NCBI GenBank assembly: GCA_015680685.1
Contig: MNCI01011846.1
Location: 291,141 to 355,140 of the forward strand
Source: Gnetum montanum
Lineage: Eukaryota > Streptophyta > Gnetopsida > Gnetales > Gnetaceae
DNA: 64,000 nt
Direction of reading: 5' to 3'
Shown here in pieces: positions 1-14,300 of this stretch. The position numbers and the translations under genes are program-made. The notes below the pieces were generated by a model. It was not told the origin of the DNA and did not search any database. It was given only the letters and a program-made list of their open reading frames with translations. How positions within the stretch are numbered: position 1 is the stretch's first letter; each line of letters opens with the position of its first letter.

Positions 1-1151
1 AACCATTACATCCAAGAAGAAGTCCAAAATGCAATCATAATTTAGTATTGAATATTAAAGTTGACTATTTCAAAGATTAAGTTTACAGGCATTAATAGAA
101 AAAGGTTCTAAGTAGCAATGCCTAAGAACAGAAGAAGTTAGTCTTTTCTAATACTAGATTTATATAAGTTTGATTATTAGATTATTTAGAGTAAGAAATA
201 GATAACTGTCCCCTAGCCTTTGTAGTTTTAACCATCAAATTCATTAGAATAGATGATGATAATCTTTTGAGATATGAAGTACATTCTGAGTCATGCCTGA
301 AAACAAAGGAAGCCAGAATATTTTTCCAATAATTAAAATAGATAATAATATTTTTTAAGTTATGATGTGTATTCTAAGTAGTTCCGTGAATAAAAGATGC
401 TAGAATATTCTTCCAAAAAATAAAACTCTTTTCTAACCTTAGGCTTATGTAGTTTTGATCAAATCATTTTGCCTATAATTAAGCATCGATTTGTAAGTCC
501 TCCAGCCTTTATGATTTTAAGCATAAAATCAGTTACCATTGATGATCTTTTGAGCTATCAACTGCAAATTGAGGAGGCATACATACAGTGATGGACTCCA
601 TGCTGAGATATGAAACAGGATTGGGAATGAATGAGGAGACTCGGGAAGGGGTCAGTGGGCAGGATAATAACGAAGAGAGAGATGTCAGAAAGAAGGGTCA
701 TACAGAAAACACTCCAGCAAGGGTAGCAGGCTGGAAAGCGTATGAAAGTAGGCGATGAAGGGAAGAGCAGGGTGCTAAATGTACCCATTCAGAAAGGATG
801 AGAAGACCGAGAAAAGGATCAAACAGGAATGGATCTGAGAACTGCAGGCAGGGAGGGAAAGTCGCTTAAATTTTACTATTAAAACTTACCGGCTTTCTTG
901 AGTTGGCAAGTAAATCTGAAATTTATTTTGGTTCTGTCATTTAAGTAACAGGTTGGTATGTTACACAATTTTTCAGGGAAACGATAAGAAATATCACTGG
1001 CTACCATGTAGCCTTTTAACGAAAAGATTTCACAGAATGTAAATAGAAAAACCCAATCTCTGAACATTCTTAGGAAATTCATCATGGCTTCATGGATGGG
1101 TAACTCTGCTTCGGGAGCACCAATCATTGAATCACTTGAATCTTTCAACCA

Positions 1152-1346
1152 ATGCAATTAACATTTGACAAAATCACTTGCATAGTATATAATAAATTTT
1201 GATTGTAGTCTCTTTATGCAATTAAAATTTGACAAAATCACATACAAAAAGTGTATAATAAATATTGATTCTAGTCTCTTTATGTAATTAAAATTGGACA
1301 AAATCACTGGCATGGTATATAATAAAATTTGATTATAGTCTCTTTA
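1152..1346. repeat. Three-copy tandem repeat, units of 64-66 bp
   Basis: Units begin at 1152, 1216 and 1282 with ATGCAATTAA or ATGTAATTAA. Each continues through TTGACAAAATCAC and TATAATAAA to TAGTCTCTTTA. The copies differ by scattered substitutions. Confidence 0.85.
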
Positions 1347-2117
1347 ACCGGCTACATTTTCCTCGACAGCTGGTTGCAAGGAAGTGGCTGGGTAAAGCTG
1401 GGGATTTTATGGTGGACCCTGAAGGTACTAGCAAACAAGTGAAACCAACCTAGCTAATTTTTAATACAAAATTAGAACTCGGTTACCATGAATAAGAACG
1501 AGCTGGAATGGTACGGACTAAATGATTATGATGTGATATTCTTCTACTTTTTTCCTCCTGCCACGGATTCTAGTTGGTTCACTAACACATAAACACACTA
1601 ATTGCTGAATACAGGGCAGAGCTGTCATACAATCATGGCAAAAACCAGTATGAAAAGTGTGCATGCCAAAGCCATTACTTTATTGGAAACACGGAGGCCA
1701 GCATACCTAATCAACTTTATCTCACAGCTAATAACGGATCCAAGCATTTTCTGTACTCTGATGAAATTTCCTATACTTCCACACACAATAGGTCCATAGC
1801 TATTTTATAGACATTTGCATATGCCAAATATTGAGAATTTCTAACTCACAAGTCAAGTGCACGAGTTCGTACTGGTTTTGATCAAGGTTTTTGCTTTTCA
1901 AGCTTTCCATCACAGGTTACCATAGGAAAATGGTCATTTGGAAACATAATTTCGCATGAAGAAAATAATGGTTAAATAACTGCATTTTATCTTCCCAATT
2001 ACCAACGAACAAAAGAACAGAAAGAAGCAACTTGTAGCTTTCTCATAGCAACGGGTCATTTATTTAGCTTTCAATTTAGAAAATGACTCTGTTTGTACAA
2101 TTTCAGTGGATGCTGAT

Positions 2118-2185
2118 GAGGAAACAAAAATAATTATTGATTACAAGCTTAATTTGGAAACAAAAATGATTACAAGCTTAATTGG
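2118..2185. repeat. Short imperfect tandem repeat
   Basis: GGAAACAAAAA followed by TGATTACAAGCTTAATT occurs twice in a row. The first copy has an extra TAATTAT inside. Confidence 0.75.
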
Positions 2186-2284
2186 GTATTCGAGTTTGAT
2201 ATATCGCTGTTAGGCAAAAATATGGAACCTAAAAAGCACTTTATGCTAAGAACGACGAAACTCATAATTAAAAATTAAGGCTAC

Positions 2285-2326
2285 CTTTCTTTTCAGCTGA
2301 TTGATCTGATCCATCAATATCTCTGT
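2285..2326 (-). CDS. SOC1-like: MADS gene exon 5 (K-domain helix 2)
   Basis: A 42-bp exon, the canonical size, encoding [14 protein letters not shown]. The acceptor is CATGTTAG and the donor AAAG|GTAGCC, a weaker donor than those of the earlier exons. If this donor were skipped, the frame would run 12 codons into the intron and stop at 2246, giving a 169-residue protein. The normal product should continue into exon 6, which was not found. Confidence 0.92.
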
Positions 2327-5300
2327 CTAACATGCAGAAAAAAATAAGGTCAAGCCAACATGAACAACTAATTTAGAAGAATAATTAAGGTTCATCTGCA
2401 ACATACCTTCCTTGCTCGTATGTTCACTAATCCTCTTTCAGCTTGATTTTCTAGTTGTGTCAACTCTTTCATCGAAAGTGACTCCAAATTTTCTCCTAAC
2501 AACTTCCTGACAGAAACTAGTCAAACACGGTAAAATTTCTTAAATAAAATTGATTATTATTAGTGAACACTTCTAACAATTACTGAATGCACATACTTTT
2601 GCGCGTATTCAAGCATTTTAATCTTCTCCTCCATGATTGCTACCTCTCTTTTCAAATGCTGCATATGTCAAAGAACAACATTAATTTCAATGCATGAACA
2701 ATACACTCTGCAAGATAATTAATTGTATTCTTGCATATGAAAATAATATCGTTCTTTCAGCAAAGATAAATTACAGGATTCACAATTAGAATAACACTTC
2801 ATGATTGTTTCATTTTGCCATAAAATATTTTGGTTTCTGATTAATTTTTGTAAGTACAAACATCTAATCAGAAATTTATATTTATATAAAGTTTAATAAG
2901 GAGAGATAAATCCAAAATCTTTCTATTTTTTGTTGAATCATGTATCGCAGTAAGGGAAGGATTCTGCATCTTGTTTCTGAGGAATCCATTTTGAAATCAA
3001 CAATTCCATTATTGTGACCAAAGATTTTGTTTTTATTATTTAAATAAATGGTTAAGAATTGCCTCAGCTTCCAATAGTAACATATTAGCTTTTAATACAA
3101 GTATTGCATATAACACTTGAGTTTTCATCTTGAATTGATCGAACAAAAACTATTTTTGAAGTGTTTCTATTTTCTTTTAAAATACTTTTTCTCCAAACTA
3201 CACATCCATAAAAAAATCTATGTTGGACAAATAATTAAAATGTGTTTTTTCAAAATTTTCAAGTCCAAATTCACTATGATTTATACATGTGTTATTTGCA
3301 ACATACTTTGATACACAAGCCTTTCACTTCTGATATGGACAAATTCATTCATGATCTGTCTATTGGAAATCATCTATCCACAACTTTAAGTTGTGTATTT
3401 TTATCAACTGGAAATTATAAACCTACTTTTAATTACATCAAAGATCCTTTGAATCTATTGGACCAATTCAGTATAGATAATTTCTTTCATAATGGTTATA
3501 TATCTCAGTAGCCTATTGGAATTGACCTTGTGACTTGTAGAATACAAGTTACATATATTAACCAATAAGTCAATCACTTTGATTTTATGTAAACCCTTTT
3601 ATTGCTTCCATGAATTAACACTTTTATTTTAACATTCACCTATATCTCTGCATCATCATGATCATCTTGGTGCCTTTATCCCATCTATGATCTGTTGCCC
3701 ATGAAGATAGGTGAAAGATTTGATGATGGTTTACTATGACTAGCTATCTACCTATATCTGTGATGTTCACAAAAATTTTCTAGTTCGTACCACATAATTT
3801 TTAATCCTTTGAGAAACCAATTACAAATGATGATGAATTTTGTATGATTCAAAACATCCTGCAACAATAATAGTATGCAAGCTATGGGTGTTACAATTTT
3901 GGTCATAAATTCCACTTCTTTTACTGATATTATCAATTCTGATTATAGGCTCCTCAACAAGGGAAGAAGGAATTGTTTGAACCTTAGACTTTTTTTATTT
4001 CTTTTATTCATAGGACACATAGCTAATACAATACTTTGATAGAACTTAGGCAGAATGTAAAGGTGCCTCTAATGTGATTTGAACCAGCAACCTCATACCT
4101 GCATAATACTTTTCAGAAAAATAGATAACTAATTAAGTCTAAATTAAAACTACTAGCCTCTAAATGGTTTGCAACTTTTTTTCTCCTACTTGCATAATAC
4201 TTATGAATTTTTCTCCTAAACAACTTTTACAAAAGTTACTACCTTAAATAGTGAGATATAGTTTGCAAGTCACAAGTTTAATTCTAAGGGGTATGTCAAC
4301 CTGACACTATTATGCATGTTCTGCTTAAGTTCTACAAAAGTACTATACTACTTAATTGCTATAAACAAGGTCTTACTCTTTCTACTAAGTTGATGGTTAA
4401 GTGCTTAAATGATAATGAGTCATAAAATTTTCTCTTTTGCAAATACATTTAAAAAGTAAGACCTAGAGATAGTAATTGTTGGTAGAACAATCACCTTTTT
4501 AATCAATTTTTTTCCTGGAGGTTGGAATATGTTAGAGATGTAAAGACAAGTGTCATGTTGACTTGAGTTATATTTCATTTTAGAAAAAAAAATAAGTTTA
4601 GTTTTAGACTTTTGATAATAATTATTAGATTTCTAAAACTTGTTCTTAGAAAAGGAGTAAAGATATGCCAAAGTTAATTGTGTGTCGACTCCATTATTGT
4701 AACTTATATGTGCCTATATAATCCCATCATGGGATTTTCAGTGTATTGTGAGTTGAGTGTGTAGTCTCTATTGAATGGTTAATGTGCAGAAGCAATGAGT
4801 TGTAATCTCTATAAACATATCTATGGTTTGAAGATATGAAGAAGTTACTTCTTATTTTTCCCTTTGTTTCTCTCTCACTTAATTCTGCAAATTTTCTACG
4901 TTGACTTTGATTATTTTGTTGCCAATATTCTGTAATTCCACATTTCATAACTCTATAATATTTATAACAGAATGGTACTGGATTGGAAATAAGTTTTGGA
5001 CTCAAAAAAACAATGTCTACACAAATTTTCCAAACCAAATATTTCACTTTTGAAGCAAACCCTTACTATAATAAAAAAATATTTTCACAACTACATTAAT
5101 GCAACATAGTCAATGTGGTCTAGTTGATATGGACCTTACTAGCAAACACAAACCCTTTGAAACCAACATTAGAATTAACATTACCTAACTCTCATAACTT
5201 AATCAAGGCATCAACACGTCACCTATGGACATGATAATAATCCCTAAATCTCATGGTGGCTACAAAAATGACTCATGGTTGATGTTCCTATACCATATTC

Positions 5301-8300
5301 CTGCCTCTCAAAGTTATGGCACTTGATAGCAAAATACAAATTCGAATGTACATTGCCCCAATGACTCCAACCTTGACTCAAAGACTCGATATGCACTATC
5401 ACAAAATAAAATTTTAAATATATCATGATACCAACCCACATCATACAAGTGTTTGAAATAATTTAGGTACAATATTTTCAATGTCTTGGCTTCATGGATG
5501 TCGACATTGGCCTGCCACACTTCCAAGCTTCTCATTGTTTAAAGTAATTTGTTTTCACCTAGATTTGTGATTTTAAATATATCCTATCAAGGTTTCTCAT
5601 CTTTCACAACCTTGCTAATAGCCTCAAATGTTGTTTTATCATTTAAAATTTCATTTTTAAAACAAAGAATATCTACCAGAAAAATTGCATGGTTTTCTCC
5701 CAGCATAATTAAAACAAAGTTCAATATTCATCTTTAAATTTCCAGCACTCAACAGCATATACATTATTTTGCAAATTTTCATTAAAATGCTTAAGCATCA
5801 TGAACCCAAAAATCATACCATAACCAAATACACTTCACAAATACATCATCAGTGTCATTATAAAAGGCCAACTAACCCTAGAATTACATTTCTACTGAAC
5901 GTTCATTTTATTTCTAGCAGTAACAAGAGGCAAAACATTCATTTTAGAATGAGATTCATCTACTATTTCACAAAGAACTAAACACATTGGCATTATAAAA
6001 TCTACTTTTAAAATCAACAGTTCATTGTCTTCAAAATCCAAGTAGGCACCATGGAAAATTTCATCATCATGTAACACGTTAACTTCTTCAATGACAAACT
6101 CTTTACCACCATAATGTATCATTGTATATATGAATGTGCAGTTACTTAATTTTAAAGAAACTTCAATGATTTTAGGATTTTGAACCTATATTTGCCTGGA
6201 TGTGTTAGCCTTATCCTCCTTTTGATTGTCCTTCTCTATAGTTTGCACTTCTTTGCCCTTTGCTGGCCTTCTTCATGGATTATCAGAGTCCTATTGCATA
6301 TGATCAAATTCTTCACAATTAAAACATGTACTGTTAGAATCAATATCTTGATTTTTACCTCTTTCGAAGATCTCTCATTCTCACTTTCTTTTTTTAATAA
6401 AGATATTGGCTTTTTCTCATTTTCTTAATTTTTCTCATAATCTTTCTTATAATATTTCTTAGGTTTCTTCTATCACTTAGGTTCTGGTTCTTTGGCCTTC
6501 CTTTTCTTTGGGCTCTTATCTTTCTTAATTCCATATTTGGTAAGCTTCCTTTCTATCTTTAACCTAAAAAACATGCCTCATCTAAAGTTTGAGGCTTATA
6601 AAAGGTCACTTCTGATTGATAACTCAATTCTCAATAACCAATAAAGTTAGATTTTTGTTTGTGATCAAGTTTTAAAAAACCTAATGTAGTACTCCATAAA
6701 TATCAACATAAAATGCTTTGACCTCCCTATCACCTTCTCTCATGTACTTGAACTTCTTTATTGTTTCATGTCTAAACAAAGATCTCTCAAGTTTTTCCTT
6801 AAGCATAAACTTCATAAGCTATCAATCTTTAATATATTCATGATTTCTAGCAAAATAATTGTCTCAATCGTTATCCCACTAAATATCAACTAAACCCCTA
6901 GGTTTATTTTCAACTATCGATACTTCAAAGAAATCAAGCATTTTCTCTATAAGAACATGTTTATTAACAATCCTCAATCATATATTCCTTCAACTCCATT
7001 AAAAGAAGGTCTAGTAATGTACAGAAGTTTGGAAGTATTCCTAAATGTTGTTGCAAGCCTTGCTTCTTCCTCATCCAACATTCTAATTCTTGAAGGTGCC
7101 CTCGAAGATGATCTTGATTCATATATTTAAGGTCTTAGATTCCTTCTAGTTGAAAGTTTTGATCCATGCTCCTTTCCTAGGTAATTCCTTTGAACAAAAA
7201 TATTCTCCTATTCTTCCTCAGCTCTAATTCTAGAATCCTCTTGATGCTCATAATGGATAGGATTAACCTCTAGAATTTTGGAAACCAAAAACGCTTAGAA
7301 GTACCCCTTGCATTTCATTCATATTGGACTTAAAGGCTTCTTTGATCTATTTGATCTCTTAGTCAAACTCCTAATCAGTCTTCTTTTTAGATGGTATGCT
7401 AAATTCACTTGTAGGAAATGACAAAAACAATGGACAAAGATCCCAAACATAGTTTTGATACCATTGTGAACTAGCAAAAGATCACAAACAAATCCATGAT
7501 CTAAGAAGCAATGTCCATACAAATCTTCCAAACAAAATATTCCATTTTACAAGGAAAAACATATTACAACAAAACTCACACTAATACAATTTATCAGAAA
7601 AAATCCACTAATTTTATTAGTCATCAAAAGAGTTCATTCTAAGTTACAATCATTAATGAAACTAAAACTGAAACTGAATCTTTATTACATATTTAGAGAC
7701 CCAAAGGATTTTTGAGACAAATTAATTTATGCAAAATATATCAATAACAATAAATCATGAGTATAATAAATGTGTCTAATAGTCATGTAACTTGAACACA
7801 TTCTTTATATACTTTCTTAAAAGCAACCCTCATAGCTTGAAAAGCCCATATGAAGATTGATGAGAGATTTGCTATTTTCTTTTAAAGAAATCTATTCCAT
7901 ACATTCGAATAATGCATGTTGATCATCTTCTACTACTTAAAAGTAAATACAATTGATATATTTAGACAATACATTATTCTATCTTCTAGTTTCAAGTCAA
8001 AGGTGGTTATCCCATTCTTACACTACTAATTAGTACTCTCATGGATATTGGAATAGGTGCATGTAGATATTTTGTTTGATTATACTTACTACCTCTAGGT
8101 GCTTGTTTCTCAAGTCAAAGACCTAGGTTCGAGTCTAGGCATAGCCCCTTGAAGAGGTTAGGCTTTCACTCATTTACCAACCCTCCCAAGACCTCACTTA
8201 ACGGGATGATTATTATAGCTCTAAGTGATGATCTTTTATACTCATCACCTCTAATCTTGTCAATTAAATTGAAGCATTTTTTATATCTATAATCATTTTA

Positions 8301-11300
8301 CCATCTCTCTAAAACCTTTTCTTTAACAAGGTTTCAAATTTGTTCTAAATTTATTATTACATTAATATTTTCAATAGTTCATTTTTGTAGTCACAATTTT
8401 TTTTCATGGCACCACTCCTATTGTTGAGATTTTACGATAATCTATCTTAAAATCTTATTGCTATTTTTACTATTGCAGTATAATAATAAGAATTGATACA
8501 TTGCTTTAGCTTTCAATGGCAATAAATCAACTTCTAATAAAAGTGTTACGTATGGGATTTGAGTTTTTATCTTGAATTTCTCGAACAAGTGGTTTTGAAT
8601 TTTTTGAACCCACTTCCAAGATTCCTAATCAAAGAGGATGTAGAAATACAAAAATAATATGAATAATAATAAAAAAATCTCAAAGTACATCACATGCTTA
8701 ATGTTGAGAAGAAAATATGATCAATGGTAGATTGCCCATAATTTTTTTCTATTTCAAAGAACCATCATCATGCCATGTGCAGTTGCTTCACAAGCTTTGA
8801 ATATTTGGTCCATTGCTTCCAAGAAGAATGATGTCTCTTGATTTAGCAAATAAAAGGAATGAGCTAGTTAGTACATTGAATGTTGAGGATTGCACTGCTC
8901 TTATGCACTCTTTTGAAGATAAGTGACTTTAGAAATTTTGTTTTTTATTTTAGTTTATTTGCTCCATTGAGATGCTTGACTTTTACTTTAAAGGAACATT
9001 GTGTTTTGGTTACTATGGGAATCATACTTGTGCACTCTTGCCAAGCATCCTTGATTATGTTTTTCATAATGGCTTTTTTGTGCCCCAGCTACTATAAACC
9101 CATATTTTTAATTTTTCTTCAACAAAATAGAAAATACTAAAAACATAAAAAGGAAAATGTTTCCAAGTTTAGGTATATCTACTAAGGTGTACAACCTTAC
9201 AATTGACATATTGAAAAAAATAAAAGAGGAAAATTAATTATTAATAGAGAGGATAATCTCAATCCTAACAACATTTACATCACTTTCAACATCTATACTT
9301 GAACATAAAGTAGCAAAAAAGATTTGAGCTAGTAATAAAAAGTTTTATTAAAAGATAATATTTGTAGGAATACAAAATATTATCACATGTTGGTCATCAC
9401 AATTAATTTGTCACTTAAGGTTAACCTTGCATCAAGAATCTATATCATCAACTATAACCTACTTATCAACATTCATTTTAATCTTTGAGTTAATATTGTT
9501 ATTGTTAAATAAGGACAGATTTGTCTTATAAGTTATGTATATGCACCAATTAATACTTATTGTAATATAAACACAAATATTCATAGAAGCTTACATCTTC
9601 TCTGATTTCTTTATCGCCATTGATCAACTCCTATCATTGACATTGACTTGATTTTTCATATATTTAGTTTCATCTTGTTCTTCTTTTTCCTATCATCAAC
9701 TTCAACACTTTTTTTTTTTAATTTCTCTCTACATCTCCTTTCTTGAGCAAAAAAGGATAAATATTAAACAAATATACTTTATGCTGACAAAAATTGCAAG
9801 AATTAGAAACATTATAATATGTAATTGGCTGAGTGTAAGTCTTTCCGTCTGCTTGTAAAATTAATTTCTTTTTAAAATTAAGAAGACTAATTTCAATAAA
9901 AAGTATCTATGAGAACCAAATGGTCTAGAAATGTATTCCATTTGATTAATGGAATTGCAAAGACTAATAATTACATTGCATGTCCTTAATGGGACCCAAC
10001 ACACTAAGAATTTGCTACTTAGTTATTCGGAAAATCAACGAAAGATTAAATTGCTTGACACAACATGCAACTTTAGAATATTCTTTAGATTGGATATCAA
10101 ACACTAGTGTCCACTTATGAATGATTAATAATGGACGCTTATATATACATGATCCTATATCTAGAGAACTTTACACTATCAAACATTTACATAGCTCAAC
10201 CAACACAAAAATAAGAATAGTACCTAGCATGAATAACTTGAATGCTATGCTTTTGCATCACATCATTTAATTGTGAAGCAAAACTTTAACTATGATGTAA
10301 GTAACCCAAAATTTGAATTAAGCTTAACAACTAATGACTCATATACATCATTAAAAAGAAAAAAATTAGGTTTATTTATAACATCACTAGAAGAAGGTGT
10401 CACAAATTTCTACCTCCAGAATTGTAAATATACATTTGAGAATCAACAGAGATTTTTACATCGATAGAAGTAGAAATTTCAGCATCAGTAGAAGAGGTTG
10501 GAAGTAATTTAGAATCCCTCATAGGAGAATGATAATTCTAGAGATCAATTTTGCTAATGAAATCCTCAAGATTAATAAAACTTCAAATACTAGGCTTGCA
10601 AAAGGAAACACTTAGAACATACATGATTCCTAATTCATAATGAAGACATGAACCCCATACTACGTATCCATAAAGTAGTGTAGGTTGTACAATTTTTTTG
10701 AAAAAGATATTTTCAAATTGTCCAAGTTCAAATATTATGATGGCTATATATGTTTTTGATTGTATATAAAGCTTTTTGGCCACTTACAAGTTCTTGTGGT
10801 ATAAAATACTTCTACTTATAATTTTGAGTATATCCTACTCTCAAATATCTCTATTTCTCCGTAATCTCAAGTTTATTTATTATTTAATTAGAAAGTGTAA
10901 TTTCTTTGATAATAATTTCCTATATGATAGTTAAATAAACAATTCTTTTCTTAAAAACAATTTTTTTAATAAAAGAAGTAAAGTACAATAAAAGAGAAAC
11001 ATTGTGTGTAATCAATGTCATCTTTCTTGATACTTTGCAAAATAAATAATAAGAAATATTTCAACTTAAAATGTAACAATGTGTAATAACTTTTCTTTGA
11101 CTCATTTTTAAGAGTTCCAGCATTTTTAGGTTCAATAAATTGTAAATTAAAACCATAATAGATATGGTCCATAGATAGGGCATCTAGAAGGCTAAAAAGA
11201 AAAACCTTTGAGAAATAGATAACCAACCAAAATGTCATTATAGTGAACTCTAACTAGAAGTTGCCACAAGACATTCCCCACCCACACAAACACAAGAGGC

Positions 11301-14300
11301 TTCATTTTCAAGATAATAGAGGAAATTTACTTGAGTGATACATAGAACCTTCAATTGTTTACTAAGTGGAAGAAAATTAAATAGAAAGCACTAAATTAGA
11401 CATCAAACCTATAAGAAATAATAAGTTTCCAATCTAATGAGAAATGAATCAATTGGTCATTTCATAATCATTCAAATGTATCTATTCTATCTATGATAGG
11501 TTTCACACATATTTTTATTATACTCTAGGGAGCACATGTCTCAGCATACCCCTTGGAATTATACCTATGACTTGTAGACTACAAGTTGCATGCTTTAAAC
11601 CAAGCGAGTAATGTCTTACTTACAATTGTTTATCTTGTTAAGGTCATCACCAAGAGGCTTAATACTCATCCCACCAAGGTAAGATCCTAAGAAGGTCAAT
11701 GGATAAGAAAACGCTTAACATATTTTCAAGTTTTGACACTACTAAATAGTCTATAGGAGAAAAATGAAGTATTTAAGCTCATTCTCTTATTTACTTATTT
11801 AAGAATATCCTTTCATATTAAGTCATTTTTATTAAGGATATGTTTCTTATCCACAAGATACATGTTGATTGATTCCATCTTATAAATTTTGTATTGAATC
11901 TCTAAAACACTAATAAAATTATTTAGTTTCATTATTAAGGGGGTTGTGGGAAGCCGAAACTTTTTTTCAAGAATATTTACCCTAAGATCATTTAATTAGA
12001 ACTTTATGACTCAAAATTGCCTACTAGAATCAAACCCTTAAAATCAAGAGTCTTACTACTAGGCTAACACCCAAAAATGAATAATAATAATAATTAAATT
12101 CAAAGTACATTAGGCCATCAAAGAAAGTGTGTAAAGAAAAAGTTCAATGGTTTTGAAAATTTCTGTTTAGTTTTTCATTATTACAACCAATTTTGAAAAA
12201 CCTTCCCTTGAAAGTAGAAAAAGGATCAAGCCTTCAATAAATCTCTCACGAGTTTTTACTTATTACTGAAGGATTTGTTATAAAGACAACAAAAAAACTC
12301 TTTCTAAAGAAAAAGAATGCATGAATCAGAAATAATGAACAAATAGCAATCCCATTCTTGAGCCTCTAAAACAAAAAGAAATTAATATTGTAGAAAATAA
12401 ATTAATTGTTCAGCTTTCACTGGAAGCTTTTTCTTCATAAAGTTGTAGCTGAAAAGCAACATCTTTGAGAATTTGATATTTGACTCCTGAAGTAAGATTA
12501 TATTTATGCTCTTGCTAAAGGAAAATAGCTACACAATAAAGCTTCCAAATAGAGTAGAGAACAAGCAATCAAAGACACTTCCAAATGTAAAGAAAGAAAG
12601 TAAACAATGCAAGCTAGCCACCAAGAATGACTTCATTGATACTTTGTTGAAAGTTGTTACAAATTATGGATGTCCATTTCCAAGAATGTTGAGCAACAAG
12701 ATACTCAATAAAATAAGAAAATGAGTCTTTTCTTCTACAAAGAGAATATTGAGGAGAAACAATTCTCATATGTTTAAAACAAGCATTGATAGGAATGCCT
12801 TGATGAATAAGATACCATAAAAAATATGAATTTTAGGGAAGCTGGGAGCTCTCAAAATATCTTTCATTCTACTAAATATCTCTCAAAATGTTGATTTCAC
12901 TATCTCTTAAAAAATATCTTTGATCAAAATATGAATTGATGAATATTTGCAACTCTTTTTAATAAACTACTAAATATTGAAGAAGGAAATGATTACTCTC
13001 AATTCTTAGTAATATTTTTACCATGACTTATATGACTCTTGAACAAAATATAATGTTTCTACAGTTTTATTAATTAAGTTTTGTGTTTAAATTATAAATA
13101 AACATTTAATTACTATTATTTTTAAATCTAAAGGTTATTATTGTTTACCAATCACTCCATATACTTAAAAGCTTTAGAAGACACTAGTTGGCACAAGTTT
13201 TTAAGCATGGAAGATTTCACAATTCTACTTATACATAAAATACATATATATTGGTACCTTGAGAAAAGTTTATAATACTTATACATAAGAGAAGCCTAAA
13301 TCCTTTAGTGAATAAATTTTAAAATTAACATGTCTCAAGGAAAAACATTTTCTATCTTATCCTTTTAGTTTTAATCATACAAATTAGATTTTTGTATGAC
13401 AACAACAAAGATCTACTAAGACAAACTACAAAATCTGCTTGTCCATGTTTGTCAAAGATAGTTATAAAAAGGTTCTTTTACACATTCTACTTTTTAGAAT
13501 TGGAATAGTGAGATCTATCCTATAATTGTAAGTAAGGACTCATTGTGTTAAGATATAATATATATTATACATATAATAAATACTTTTCTTCTTCTTCTTC
13601 TTCTTCTTTTTCTTCTTCATACTAGCCTTATCCCAAATACAAAGAGTCAAGTATAGGAGTTCTTTAATGTCCTTCATTTCTATTAAGAGTGAAATAAGCA
13701 TTAATACCCAAATCTTAGATGTCTTCCTTTATGCAAGCAAACGAATTATGTCATGCTCCACCTCTTTGCTAATTTCATTCAACCTTAATGAAGCAAACTC
13801 TTCTAATATGAGCATTATCTAGTCTTTTTTAGATATGACTAAATCATCTAAGACAAATTTCCTTAATCTTCTCATGCATTAGAACTACTCCCAAAATTGT
13901 AATAAAAAAGTTGTTGATTCGATTTTAACTAGTTACACCCAACATCTACCTCGGCATACACATCTCTACTACAAACACATGTTGCACCTAATGTTTTCTT
14001 AATAGGCCAACATTCTACACCATAAAGACTCATAGGTCTAATAGCAATTCTATAGAACTTACCCTTCAACCTAGCAAGGATTCTTCTATCACAAAGCACG
14101 TCACTAGTTTCTTGCGATTTCTTCCATCTTCCATTAATTCTATTTATCACATCATGGTTAATCTCACCATCGATTTAAGCAAAGACTACAAGTATATTAA
14201 GTGCTTACATTGAGCAACTTTTTGGTTTTGGACCCAAATCTTAGTTCCTTAATTGAGCAACTTGTTGGTTTTGGACCTAAATCTTAGTTTCTTAATTACT

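Larger units (their letters stand above)
1..2284. other. Downstream side of exon 5, terminal exons not resolved
   Basis: Exon 6 and the C-terminal exon should lie in this direction. Acceptor-like sites occur on the minus strand, for example TTTCCTCATCAG ending near 2123 and GCCTAACAG near 2209, but the in-phase reading after either stops early and resembles no known exon 6. Minus-strand 880-1150 is relatively complex and open (it includes MIGAPEAELPIHEAMM) and could be a C-terminal exon, but I cannot prove it. The region also holds a 65-bp repeat (1152-1346) and a short tandem repeat at 2118-2185. Confidence 0.4.

Noticed and set aside
558-788. A 76-codon minus-strand frame, with a donor-like GTAAGT at 889 and an acceptor-like CTGCAG at 842 beside it, possibly the last MADS exon
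   Set aside because: The frame has a stop immediately before its first Met, the implied intron would be only 48 bp, and the residues do not resemble a MADS C-terminus.
879-1157. A 92-codon minus-strand frame containing MIGAPEAELPIHEAMM as a MADS C-terminal exon
   Set aside because: Only a vague likeness to the acidic C-terminal motif of SOC1 proteins. The first codon is TTG, and no exon 6 links it in phase. Kept only as a possibility in the text.
2084-2123. A 14-codon piece after TTTCCTCATCAG as exon 6
   Set aside because: In the required phase it reads HPLKLYKQSHFLN and stops. It does not resemble the Glu-rich exon 6 of the family.
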